Assembly (NCBI GenBank): GCA_007129085.1
Contig: SKWF01000322.1
Coordinates: 1-12,323 of the forward strand
From: Balneolaceae bacterium
GTDB taxonomy: Bacteria; Bacteroidota; Rhodothermia; Balneolales; Balneolaceae
DNA length: 12,323 nucleotides
Reading direction: 5' to 3'
The translations under genes were made by a program, and so were the position numbers. This document shows, in pieces, positions 6,574-12,323 of the stretch. The notes under the pieces are model-generated. The model was not told the DNA's origin. It made no database searches and was given only the letters and a program-made list of their open reading frames with translations. Position 1 is the first letter of the stretch; each line of letters starts with the position of its first letter.

Positions 6574-7668
6574 ATGGCGAATAGAGAAAAGAGGGGAGAT
6601 TTAAAAACATCCGTTATTGCACAGTATACACTTATCGTTATAGGGATTCTGATTACAATCGCATTTTTATACTTCATCAGAGACGCACTGTTAATCGCCT
6701 TTGCGGGAGTTATTTTTGCAGTTATTCTAAATGGTTTTGCAGCTGTTATCAGACGATACATCCCAATTTCACGCGGCTGGTCAATTGCCGCTGTTGGAGT
6801 AATCATTCTAATTATAATCACATCTTTTGGTTTTATATTTGGATCTCAAATTGTAGAAGAATTTGATCAACTCACCGAAAAACTGCCTCAACAAATAACA
6901 CAACTAAGAGAAACTATCAGTGAGTGGCCACTGGGTGATGAATTGATAAATGATGAAAATGGTGAGGCCGGGGAACAGCAAGATATCGAAGATGAAGGTG
7001 AGTCAGACGAAGGTATGCCGTCTGGTGCGGGAGGCATGGCGTTCCAGGTTGGAGTGACAATAGTGGATGTTATTGCCACTTTTGGCTTGATTATAATTAT
7101 TGGTATTTACTTCGTTATTGATCCGGAGACCTATAAAAAAGCAATAGCCCTACTGTTTACGAAGAAAAGAGCGAATAGGGTTAATGAAGCTCTGGAAACA
7201 TCCGGAAATGCTCTGTGGAGCTGGTTAAAAGGGCAGTTTATCATCATGCTTTTTGTAGGTGTATCTGTAACTATTGGCTTGATGATTATTGGAGTGCCAC
7301 TGGCCCTGGTTTTGGGCATTATTGCAGGCTTATCAGAATTCGTTCCTATTATTGGACCATGGATCGGAGCCGTTCCCGGTATCTTGCTGGCTTTCTCAGT
7401 AGATGGGCAGACAGCACTTTATACAGCTATTTTCTACGTAGTTATTCAGCAAGTTGAGAGTAATATTTTATCTCCGCTTATCCAGCAACAGATGGTTCAT
7501 ATTCCACCGGCTGTTGTGATTTTATCTGTTGTGGCATTTGGTCTGGTATTTGGAATTGCCGGGGTTATTCTTGCCACCCCACTTGCCGTAATTATGATGG
7601 TTTTGGTTGGGATGTTCTACGTACAGGATGTGTTGGGCAAAGAAGTAAAAATTCCGGGGCAGGATTAA
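6574..7668 (+). CDS. AI-2E family transporter (PF01594 type permease)
   Basis: This 364-residue polytopic membrane protein is of the family's usual length. Hydrophobic helices fall at about 13-33, 37-57, 68-92, 155-182, 220-247, 248-275, 277-297 and 309-350. The family signature EFVPIIGPWIGAVPG (255-269) and the C-terminal GVILATPLAVI region (330-340) are clear. Members have been linked to autoinducer-2 export, Na+/H+ antiport or unknown substrates, so the substrate cannot be named here. The loop after the third helix carries an acidic, Gly-rich insertion (about 124-153, including NDENGEAGEQQDIEDEGESDEG) that looks disordered. GGATAGGA lies directly against the ATG, closer than an ideal Shine-Dalgarno, but no better start exists. 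Confidence 0.93.
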   Translation: MANREKRGDLKTSVIAQYTLIVIGILITIAFLYFIRDALLIAFAGVIFAVILNGFAAVIRRYIPISRGWSIAAVGVIILIIITSFGFIFGSQIVEEFDQLTEKLPQQITQLRETISEWPLGDELINDENGEAGEQQDIEDEGESDEGMPSGAGGMAFQVGVTIVDVIATFGLIIIIGIYFVIDPETYKKAIALLFTKKRANRVNEALETSGNALWSWLKGQFIIMLFVGVSVTIGLMIIGVPLALVLGIIAGLSEFVPIIGPWIGAVPGILLAFSVDGQTALYTAIFYVVIQQVESNILSPLIQQQMVHIPPAVVILSVVAFGLVFGIAGVILATPLAVIMMVLVGMFYVQDVLGKEVKIPGQD

Positions 7669-7824
7669 GGGAGTTTGGTAAAACTTGCGTAGATCGAGCT
7701 ATGATTTAATAACCTCTAAACTCTTGCCAATGAAGATTGATATACGTTGATTTCTAGCCAATATATTATTGCTAACTCCGGGAGCATTCTCCTCTCCAAA
7801 TTTGCATGATTTTATTATATAGAG

Positions 7825-7857
7825 AGACCTGACAGGTTTTAAAATCCTGTCAGGTCT
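7825..7857. terminator. Perfect palindrome between convergent genes, candidate bidirectional terminator
   Basis: AGACCTGACAGG (7825-7836) and CCTGTCAGGTCT (7846-7857) form a perfect 12-bp stem around a TTTTAAAAT loop. It lies between the stop of the permease (7668) and that of the convergent stress gene (7891). Hairpins with this ACCTGACAGG core are familiar in Bacteroidota intergenic DNA. No T tract follows on either strand, so termination is inferred from structure and position. The core recurs at 9854-9882. Confidence 0.6.
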
Positions 7858-7890
7858 ACGTATAGTAACCTCTCTCTTTACACTAGTAGA

Positions 7891-8445
7891 CTATCTGTGA
7901 ATTTCGCGGGCGTCATGTTTACGCCAGTTTTTTTCAATGTATTCAGCATCGTCTTCATTTTTAGGTTCAACACCCAACACGATATGACCATCTTTAATAC
8001 CGGATTCATAAATTTTTGCACGCTCTTTGGGGATTCCCCAACCTACCAATGCACCAATAATTCCTCCGGCTACACCACCGGCACCAGCTCCTGCTAACCC
8101 TGCTGCAATAGGGCCGGCCACCACAAGTCCAAGACCCGGAATAACAATACTAGTTCCGATAGCGGCAACGGCACCCGTAATAGCTCCTATGGTGCCTCCA
8201 ATGGCCGATCCGGCGCCTGAACCCTCTGCAGCTTTATTACCCAGTTCGGTCTCTTCTTTGTTCTCTGAAAAGTATTTATCATGTGTTTCTTTAGACATTA
8301 CGAGGTTGATTTCATCATGCTTATATCCTCTTTCATGCATTGTATCGTAAGCCTTTTCTGTGCTTTTCCGGTCACGAAACATTCCTGTCAGCATCTCCTT
8401 TTCAGCGGTTTTACTATCTCTTGTTGGATTATTTTCATGTTTCAT
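7891..8445 (-). CDS. Glycine-zipper general stress protein (GSP17M/YflT-like ends)
   Basis: The 184-residue protein has three parts. The N-terminal segment (about 18-52: TGMFRDRKSTEKAYDTMHERG then INLVMSKE) resembles the GSP17M/YflT-type module found in general stress proteins. The centre (about 72-137) is a long Gly/Ala-rich glycine-zipper membrane stretch. The C-terminal part (GIPKERAKIYESGIKDGHIVLGVE, 137-160) matches the closing half of such proteins. The layout is typical of proteins annotated as general stress protein in bacteria from soil and salt habitats; the exact function is unknown. The AGGA at 8451-8454 lies 5 nt before the ATG and supports the start. The next gene upstream, also on the minus strand, ends 195 bp away, with a possible tiny ORF between. 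Confidence 0.7.
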   Translation of the reverse strand: MKHENNPTRDSKTAEKEMLTGMFRDRKSTEKAYDTMHERGYKHDEINLVMSKETHDKYFSENKEETELGNKAAEGSGAGSAIGGTIGAITGAVAAIGTSIVIPGLGLVVAGPIAAGLAGAGAGGVAGGIIGALVGWGIPKERAKIYESGIKDGHIVLGVEPKNEDDAEYIEKNWRKHDAREIHR

Positions 8446-8495
8446 AATAGTCCTGTTTTAATACTTTAAGTTTGTTGTGTATTTGGAACTTTTTC

Positions 8496-8573
8496 TTAAC
8501 TGCACGTTCCAAGTAGCAGCCAAATTGTTATAAAAGCGATAATAACACCGGAACAGCCGCCACCTAACTTCAT
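8496..8573 (-). CDS. Possible very small membrane peptide
   Basis: A 25-codon frame starts at ATG 8573-8571 and ends at TAA 8498-8496. It reads MKLGGGCSGVIIAFITIWLL and ends LGTCS, with a single hydrophobic helix. The same frame stays open upstream to 8621 with a Gly-rich stretch (FKGVLAGYGA) but has no ATG, GTG or TTG there. Either the real protein starts at the ATG, uses a rare start codon, or this is a decayed gene. I do not recognise the family firmly. It lies in the 195-bp gap between two minus-strand genes. Confidence 0.28.
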   Translation of the reverse strand: MKLGGGCSGVIIAFITIWLLLGTCS

Positions 8574-8640
8574 GGCTCCGTATCCGGCAAGTACACCTTT
8601 AAAAAGGATACTTATTTGCTTTCAGTTGATTTAACAGTTT

Positions 8641-9210
8641 CTACATTTTCTCTGATGCGGCCTCTACGTTCACACTTTGTACCGCCACCTCAGTCAGTTT
8701 TTTATCTGCTTCTTTCTCTTCATTAAGTGTTTTCAAAAGAAGTCTCTCAGCTTCTCTTAAATTGAGTGTTTCAGCATATTCACGCAATGTTCCGTACGTG
8801 GCAATTTCATAGTGTTCAATTTTCTGGGTAGCTGCAATAATCGCGGCATCACATTTGGGGCCTTTATCGCAATCTTCCATTATTTCACCCGCCTCTGCAA
8901 TCAATCCATCCATAACATTACTTTTAAATGTGGCCGGTTTTTTGTCGATTGTTTTGAAAACTTTTGCCAGACGGGTTATGTGTTCATTGGTCTGATGGAG
9001 ATGATCCGTTAATGCTAAAATCAGATCATCTGATGTGGCTAATGTGATCATTTTTGGTATGATGGTTGTTAACTCCTTTTCTGTCCAAAGAATGACTTTT
9101 AACTTCTCTTCAAACAGTTCCATCAACTGTGAAGTTTGTACCCGGTTATTGGTAATTTTTACTTTGGATTTCACATGGTCATTCGATGTATTTTCTGATG
9201 TTGTTTGCAT
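8641..9210 (-). CDS. Ferritin-like DUF892 protein (YciE/YciF family)
   Basis: The 189-residue protein is of the usual length for the YciE/YciF (PF05974) family of ferritin-like four-helix proteins. The family pattern is visible: the QLMELFEEKLKVILWTEKEL helix (28-47), HLHQTNEHITRL (70-81), IAEAGEIMEDC (104-114), a helix with KIEHYEIATYGTL (130-142) and LNEEKEADKKL (162-172). Conserved Glu and His residues of the NEH, EAGE, IEHYE and EEKEAD segments should form the di-iron-type site, as in ferritins. Members are associated with osmotic and general stress; the biochemical role is unsettled. The first 25 residues are a polar extension. It starts 4 bp after the stop of the upstream gene (9215-9481), so the two are probably one transcript. 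Confidence 0.9.
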   Translation of the reverse strand: MQTTSENTSNDHVKSKVKITNNRVQTSQLMELFEEKLKVILWTEKELTTIIPKMITLATSDDLILALTDHLHQTNEHITRLAKVFKTIDKKPATFKSNVMDGLIAEAGEIMEDCDKGPKCDAAIIAATQKIEHYEIATYGTLREYAETLNLREAERLLLKTLNEEKEADKKLTEVAVQSVNVEAASEKM

Positions 9211-9214
9211 AAAT

Positions 9215-9481
9215 CTATGTGGGTTTTAATGAGCGGTGGTATTGATCCATTGTTGTGCTCATCAGGTTTGTTGGCTTTATTTTGCTGCTCCTTACAAACC
9301 TTCGATCGAGCATCTCTTCCTTATGCGGATTGTCTTTGATCGGCATCTCTTTTATTGGTGGTCCTGTTTGTTCATTTTGGTCATCAGGATGAGGTTGACC
9401 CTTGTTCGGTTTATCACCTTTTTTCTTTTCTTCGGTGTATTGAGATGGTTTGTCCGACTTCCTTTTCTGCTTCTCTATCAT
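9215..9481 (-). CDS. Small charged hypothetical protein upstream of the DUF892 gene
   Basis: The 88-residue product is very rich in Lys, Pro, Asp and Gln (for example KRKSDKPSQYTEEKKKGDKP near the start) and is probably disordered. The last third (DRRFVRSSKIKPTNLMSTTM) is less biased. No family is recognised. The TAG at 9217-9215 is 4 bp before the ATG of the ferritin-like gene, an arrangement that supports translational coupling and a real gene. The opposing frame at 9236-9634 is an uninterrupted hydrophobic shadow. Confidence 0.5.
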   Translation of the reverse strand: MIEKQKRKSDKPSQYTEEKKKGDKPNKGQPHPDDQNEQTGPPIKEMPIKDNPHKEEMLDRRFVRSSKIKPTNLMSTTMDQYHRSLKPT

Positions 9482-9853
9482 TTCTTAACTCATTTATATT
9501 TTAAAAATACTTTCTTACATAAAGCTGTCTTATTGAGACGTGATTATCATTACAGATGGCCCGAATTTGTTTACATGATTTACATTTATCCGAGTAAGAT
9601 CTGCCGGCTGATCTCTTTTTTATATATCTACTAATCTGTGGAGCTTGCTCCCCCTAAATCTCGGTGTAGTGGGATCAGCAGGTAGCCCATTTAATTCACG
9701 TTTTGCCATCAAACAGGGGGTATCTGATAAATGTGTAAGTCACCGGAAGAAAATGTGTAATGATGATCTTCAATACGAGCAGAGCCCTTTTCCCCGACGC
9801 TTACAGAAACCCTGAAAAACGCCGGGAATGCACCGAAGTATCGGTATCTGCGA

Positions 9854-9882
9854 CTGTCAGGTCTGTGAATTCAACCTGACAG
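9854..9882. repeat. Inverted repeat with CTGTCAGGT core
   Basis: CTGTCAGGT (9854-9862) and ACCTGACAG (9874-9882) form a perfect 9-bp inverted repeat with an 11-nt spacer. The same core makes up most of the palindrome at 7825-7857. Two direct GATCTGTCA copies follow at 9892-9900 and 9923-9931. Upstream position suggests either an operator cluster or an inserted repeat. Confidence 0.5.
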
Positions 9883-9926
9883 CACCTACCGGATCTGTCA
9901 GCGTTGAGATGGGAGTCTGTTTGATC

Positions 9927-10004
9927 TGTCAAATTTATAACACCTCCCTGCCTCCTTATAACATACATCCGCATTTTTTATCCCACATTGCGAGTGAACG
10001 AATT
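9927..10004 (+). promoter_or_regulatory. Conserved upstream element, copy B
   Basis: This is the partner of 6062-6139, with an identical core TTATAACATACATC (9956-9969). It ends about 60 bp before the lipoprotein ATG. Both copies precede transcription units that encode an lmo0937-like peptide, which favours common regulation over a random repeat. Confidence 0.45.
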
Positions 10005-10065
10005 ATTTGATGCCTTATCCTACAAGTAGTAGGAAGGAAACAGATCAACAAAACCCCAAACATTT

Positions 10066-10545
10066 ATGAAATACTCAATAGGAATACTAACAACTGTCAT
10101 ATTTTGTGGAGCATTAATTTTGTCTGGTTGTGATAGACCATCTGATAGAATGCAGGACTCCGAAACAACGGTAACAGAAACAGATAGGACAGAAAGAACT
10201 GACCGGGATTTAGAGGATACTGTGAATGAAGTGGAAGCAGAATTCCAGGAATTCAGGGCAGAAAAATCGGACCAATTCAGAGAATTTGACCGTAAAAAGA
10301 GTGATATAAGACAGCAAATAAACAATGAGCAAGATGAAGATGTAAGAGAAGATCTTGAAAACAGGCTTGAGGAAATTGAAGAAAAGCAAAGTGAACTCAA
10401 GCGAGAGTTAGACAATTACAGAGTTACAGAAAGAGATAGCTGGGATGAATTTAGAAATAATTTCAGTGACAGAATGGATGAGCTTGGTGATTCTATAGAT
10501 GACTTCTTTTCAGAATCTGGTATCACTGAATCATACACAAATTAA
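10066..10545 (+). CDS. Predicted coiled-coil lipoprotein
   Basis: The 159-residue protein begins with a lipoprotein signal peptide: two basic or polar residues, a hydrophobic stretch (4-19) and the lipobox LSGC (19-22), so C22 should be lipidated. The mature part is highly charged (Glu, Asp, Arg, Lys). From about 45 to 135 it has the spacing of a long helical coiled coil (EVEAEFQEFRAEKSDQF, then ENRLEEIEEKQSELKREL). No enzymatic motif is present, and no named family is recognised. It should sit on the periplasmic face of a membrane. It is followed after 24 bp by an lmo0937-like peptide, probably in one transcript. No Shine-Dalgarno sequence precedes the ATG. Confidence 0.75.
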   Translation: MKYSIGILTTVIFCGALILSGCDRPSDRMQDSETTVTETDRTERTDRDLEDTVNEVEAEFQEFRAEKSDQFREFDRKKSDIRQQINNEQDEDVREDLENRLEEIEEKQSELKRELDNYRVTERDSWDEFRNNFSDRMDELGDSIDDFFSESGITESYTN

Positions 10546-10569
10546 CCTAAATCTAAATCAAGAGTCGTC

Positions 10570-10734
10570 ATGGGAAATCTACTTTATATCGTTGCCGTAA
10601 TTTTAGTAATCGCCTGGCTGGTTGGATTTATAGGCTACAGTACCGGCGGTATTATCCATATCCTTTTAGTTATAGCCGTAATTGCAGTTCTATTACAGGT
10701 AATACAAGGAAGAGGGGCAGGGACAGTAACGTAG
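10570..10734 (+). CDS. Small membrane protein, lmo0937 family-like (copy 2)
   Basis: The 54-residue peptide starts MGNLLYIVAVILVIAWLVG and contains the family pattern GFIGYSTGGIIHILLVIAV (19-37), with two hydrophobic segments and a short basic, Gly-rich tail (QGRGAGT). It is closer to the typical lmo0937 form than copy 1 at 6221. Function is unknown. It lies 24 bp after the lipoprotein gene on the same strand. Its ATG is preceded only by a weak purine run (AAGAG). Confidence 0.8.
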   Translation: MGNLLYIVAVILVIAWLVGFIGYSTGGIIHILLVIAVIAVLLQVIQGRGAGTVT

Positions 10735-10754
10735 CAAAATTAAAATCAATGAGA

Positions 10755-10804
10755 TGAACTCAGGCCGGTTAAGTTAAGATTAAATCATTTATTGGCCTGA
10801 TTCA
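10755..10804. terminator. Long-loop hairpin after the lmo0937-like gene
   Basis: TCAGGCC (10760-10766) pairs with GGCCTGA (10794-10800), and TGAA (10755-10758) with TTCA (10801-10804) across a single bulged C. The 27-nt loop and the absence of a T tract make it a weak terminator candidate. It lies 20 bp after the stop codon, in the gap before the YtxH gene. Confidence 0.35.
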
Positions 10805-10879
10805 TACATCAAAAAAATCAGTAAAAAATTAAATGCAATGAAGCATTTATTAACACATCAAAAAAAGAAGGATTGAAGA

Positions 10880-11158
10880 ATGAGAATATCATCAATTATA
10901 GTAAGTAGTGTATTAGTTGGTGCCGCAGGAGTTCTGGCAGGTACTTTGTTTGCACCCGATAAAGGGGCTAAAACAAGAAGTAAAATTGCAAAGAAAGGGG
11001 GGGAGTATAAAGATTATCTACTCGATAATTATGATGATCTTGCCGACTCCGTTTCCCATCCATTTGAATCCCTGGAAGATGAAACAAAGCGTTTGGGCAA
11101 AAAGGCCAATGCCAAAGCGAAAGAGGTAAAGGCAAAAGTTGATCAAAAATTAAACTGA
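10880..11158 (+). CDS. YtxH domain-containing protein
   Basis: The 92-residue protein has an N-terminal membrane helix (about 5-24) and the YtxH signature LFAPDKGAKTRSKIAKKG (23-40). A charged helical tail rich in Lys and Ala (70-92: KRLGKKANAKAKEVKAKVDQKLN) follows. YtxH proteins are small membrane-anchored stress proteins of unknown mechanism. The Shine-Dalgarno-like AAGAAGGA (10865-10872) supports the start at 10880, one of the clearest ribosome binding sites in the window. A hairpin at 11174-11191 follows the stop. Confidence 0.82.
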   Translation: MRISSIIVSSVLVGAAGVLAGTLFAPDKGAKTRSKIAKKGGEYKDYLLDNYDDLADSVSHPFESLEDETKRLGKKANAKAKEVKAKVDQKLN

Positions 11159-11173
11159 CAATCAATAATCAAT

Positions 11174-11191
11174 CTCCCCTTTTTTGGGGAG
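11174..11191. terminator. Hairpin after the YtxH gene
   Basis: CTCCCC (11174-11179) pairs with GGGGAG (11186-11191) around a TTTTTT loop, and flanking AA/TT can extend the stem across a mismatch. It starts 15 bp past the stop codon. There is no strong T run after it, so it is a moderate terminator candidate that may also be a dispersed repeat. Confidence 0.5.
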
Positions 11192-11350
11192 GTTATCTTC
11201 CTCATAAAATTGCCGTGGGGTAAATGAAAAGCCTTTTGATACTAAACGAAATTCGGAGTTGCTTGAATCAGTTCAGCATAAAAAAAAGAGGCAGCTGATG
11301 AGTATCTGCTTCCAAATAAAACCAATTTACATTAACCCAAACCTAAGCCA

Positions 11351-11800
11351 ATGTTTATGAAAACACTTTATACAATACTTGCTTCTGTAGTGTTGGTATG
11401 TGCAATTCAAACAACATCGTTTGCACAGTCAACTGATATTACGGAGACCTTTAAAAAACATTTCAATGAAACCGTTCAGGTTGTTCATGAAACGGAAGAT
11501 GCGGATGAAAAGAGAGCGATTTTAAATCAGTCATTCAATAAAATGATCACCGCAATAGATCGTATAGAATCACGGGCATCCCTTAGCGAAGACGAGATCG
11601 CCAGCCTAAATACCTATAAGGCAGGGTTGACTGATAAACTGAGCGAGTTGAATGGATTGGATGGGTTTGATGAAATTATGGACGAGGATCTGAACGACTT
11701 CTCTAATTTTTCCCAGGATTTTATTGAACAGGCTAATCGTACCATTACTATTGGTGTCGGTACAGCCCTTTTGATTCTAATAATACTGCTACTTATATAA
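11351..11800 (+). CDS. Exported protein with C-terminal membrane anchor, unknown function
   Basis: The 149-residue protein has an N-terminal signal peptide (about 1-25, ending TTSFA before Q26). A mostly helical polar body (27-128) and a C-terminal hydrophobic helix (131-149) that ends at the stop codon follow. It should therefore be exported and held in the inner membrane by its tail, with the body in the periplasm. No family is recognised and no catalytic motif is seen. A second in-frame ATG at 11357 (MKTLYTIL) is an equally good start. Upstream, 192 bp separate it from the YtxH gene, so it probably has its own promoter. Confidence 0.7.
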   Translation: MFMKTLYTILASVVLVCAIQTTSFAQSTDITETFKKHFNETVQVVHETEDADEKRAILNQSFNKMITAIDRIESRASLSEDEIASLNTYKAGLTDKLSELNGLDGFDEIMDEDLNDFSNFSQDFIEQANRTITIGVGTALLILIILLLI

Positions 11801-11827
11801 TTCAGCCCACTTTTTGAGTTGAATTAT
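11797..11827. terminator. Hairpin overlapping the stop codon of the last gene
   Basis: ATAATTCA (11797-11804) pairs perfectly with TGAATTAT (11820-11827) around a 15-nt loop that contains TTTTT. The stem begins within the final codons of the preceding gene. It is AT-only except for one pair and has no T tract after it, so a terminator role is uncertain. Confidence 0.35.
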
Positions 11828-12323
11828 CAAGAGGTAAGAGATGCGTCCCCTTCTTCCATCTGTCGGATTAGTTCGATGAATAGAGGAACGGGACTATCTT
11901 TATTTAAACACCTGAGTTCTAAAAAATTTTGACTTCAAAAGGTTCTCCCTTCAAGAAGGAGGGGACTTTTAATTTCGAATTGGGCAAGAATAGAACTCAA
12001 TTCACTTAGTAAGTGCCAAATATATTTACTCGAGGGCTTTGCAGAACTACATATTTGTTTTCGACTTTATTCGTCGTACCTCCTTATTGCGCCTGCCTGC
12101 GGAATCCGCCGGCCGGCGAAACAGGCAGGCTCAAACTGACGTCATATTGAGCGCAGCGGAGCGAAGTCGAAATATATTCGGTATTTCAAAGCCCTCTTAC
12201 TCAGGAATTATTTATAAACATGAAACATCCATGGCTGATATTACAGATTCAAGAGTGCGCAATTAAATCCATGGATACTACATGTGACATTTAAAACCCA
12301 AAATATATAGTCACATGAAATAC
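11801..12323. other. Non-coding right end rich in repeats
   Basis: No gene is supported in these 523 bp. Contents are the stop-overlapping hairpin, an imperfect hairpin around CTCCCTTCAAGAAGGAG (about 11945-11961), the large inverted repeat at 12032-12196 and a perfect 8-bp inverted repeat, CATGTGAC (12281-12288) with GTCACATG (12310-12317). The open frame at 12039-12266 lies over the repeat and is not a gene. Confidence 0.6.
12032..12196. repeat. Large imperfect inverted repeat, interspersed-repeat type
   Basis: GAGGGCTTTG (12032-12041) is perfectly inverted at 12187-12196. Moving inward, both arms carry a TTCGACTT-like block. Further in, GCCTGCCTG (12091-12099) is perfectly inverted as CAGGCAGGC (12122-12130). 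The centre is the palindrome GCCGGCCGGC (12108-12117). The right arm includes GTCATATTGAGCGCAGCGGAG, a variant of an intergenic repeat common in Bacteroidota genomes. The motif ACAGGCAGGCTC here (12121-12132) also occurs at 4866-4877. No transposase is present. Confidence 0.65.

Larger units (their letters stand above)
9482..10065. promoter_or_regulatory. Long intergenic region between divergent stress genes
   Basis: These 584 bp separate the minus-strand operon from the lipoprotein gene and carry no convincing gene. The left part (9482-9634) is AT-rich and should hold the minus operon promoter. The middle (about 9640-9850) shows nothing recognisable. The right part holds a CTGTCA hairpin and repeats (9854-9931) and copy B of the conserved element (9927-10004). 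A frame at 9828-10010 spans these repeats and is rejected. Confidence 0.55.

Noticed and set aside
9236..9634. 132-codon hydrophobic plus frame
   Set aside because: It is the complement of the Lys-rich 88-residue gene; antisense of Lys/Glu codons gives Phe/Leu-rich sequence, so the hydrophobicity is an artefact.
9828..10010. 60-codon plus frame with CxxC-like cysteines
   Set aside because: It spans the CTGTCA repeats and the conserved upstream element; cysteines derive from repeated TGTCA-type DNA.
11229..11301. Tiny 24-codon plus frame after the YtxH gene
   Set aside because: No ribosome binding site, no hydrophobic pattern and no family resemblance.
12039..12266. 75-codon plus frame at the right end
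   Set aside because: It lies across the large inverted repeat, and its sequence follows the repeat rather than a protein family.
1..12323. CRISPR array, tRNA or rRNA genes
   Set aside because: No regularly spaced repeat series, cloverleaf with a CCA-type end or rRNA-like conserved stretch was seen.

Overview
The window looks like chromosomal DNA of a Bacteroidota/Balneolota-type bacterium. The clues are weak or missing Shine-Dalgarno sequences before many genes, palindromic intergenic repeats of a kind common in that group, and a set of small stress and envelope proteins. This placement is an inference from gene content and style; there is no rRNA or tRNA to confirm it.

Left part (1-5901): a lipid gene and a cyanophycin module. 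A phosphatidylcholine synthase (Pcs), cut by the window edge, lies on the minus strand at 1-577. After a spacer with a possible MITE and a hairpin terminator come three genes that together make a complete cycle for the nitrogen-storage polymer cyanophycin (multi-L-arginyl-poly-L-aspartate). They are cphA (synthetase, minus, 907-3600), cphB (cyanophycinase, plus, 3862-4746) and an isoaspartyl peptidase/asparaginase (iaaA-type, minus, 4981-5901). CphA builds the polymer from Asp, Arg and ATP, CphB cuts it to beta-Asp-Arg dipeptides, and IaaA splits these to free Asp and Arg. cphA and cphB diverge from a 261-bp region that carries a small inverted repeat. cphB and iaaA converge on a palindrome-rich spacer.

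Right part (6221-11800): mostly short genes of the general-stress and envelope type. In order these are a small lmo0937-like membrane protein, an AI-2E family permease, a glycine-zipper general-stress protein (minus), a ferritin-like DUF892/YciF protein preceded by a small charged protein (minus operon), a coiled-coil lipoprotein followed by a second lmo0937-like peptide, a YtxH-domain protein, and a protein with a signal peptide and a C-terminal membrane anchor. The shared theme (desiccation, osmotic or oxidative stress) comes from the families, not from direct evidence. A segment of about 78 bp upstream of the first lmo0937-like gene matches, without gaps, a segment upstream of the lipoprotein/lmo0937 pair, which suggests shared control.

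Non-coding DNA is unusually rich in palindromes: a possible MITE (656-803), hairpins between the convergent genes (4808-4936 and 7825-7857), a cluster of CTGTCA sites (9854-9931) and an imperfect inverted repeat of about 165 bp at the right end (12032-12196). I found no CRISPR array, tRNA, rRNA, transposase gene or phage gene.
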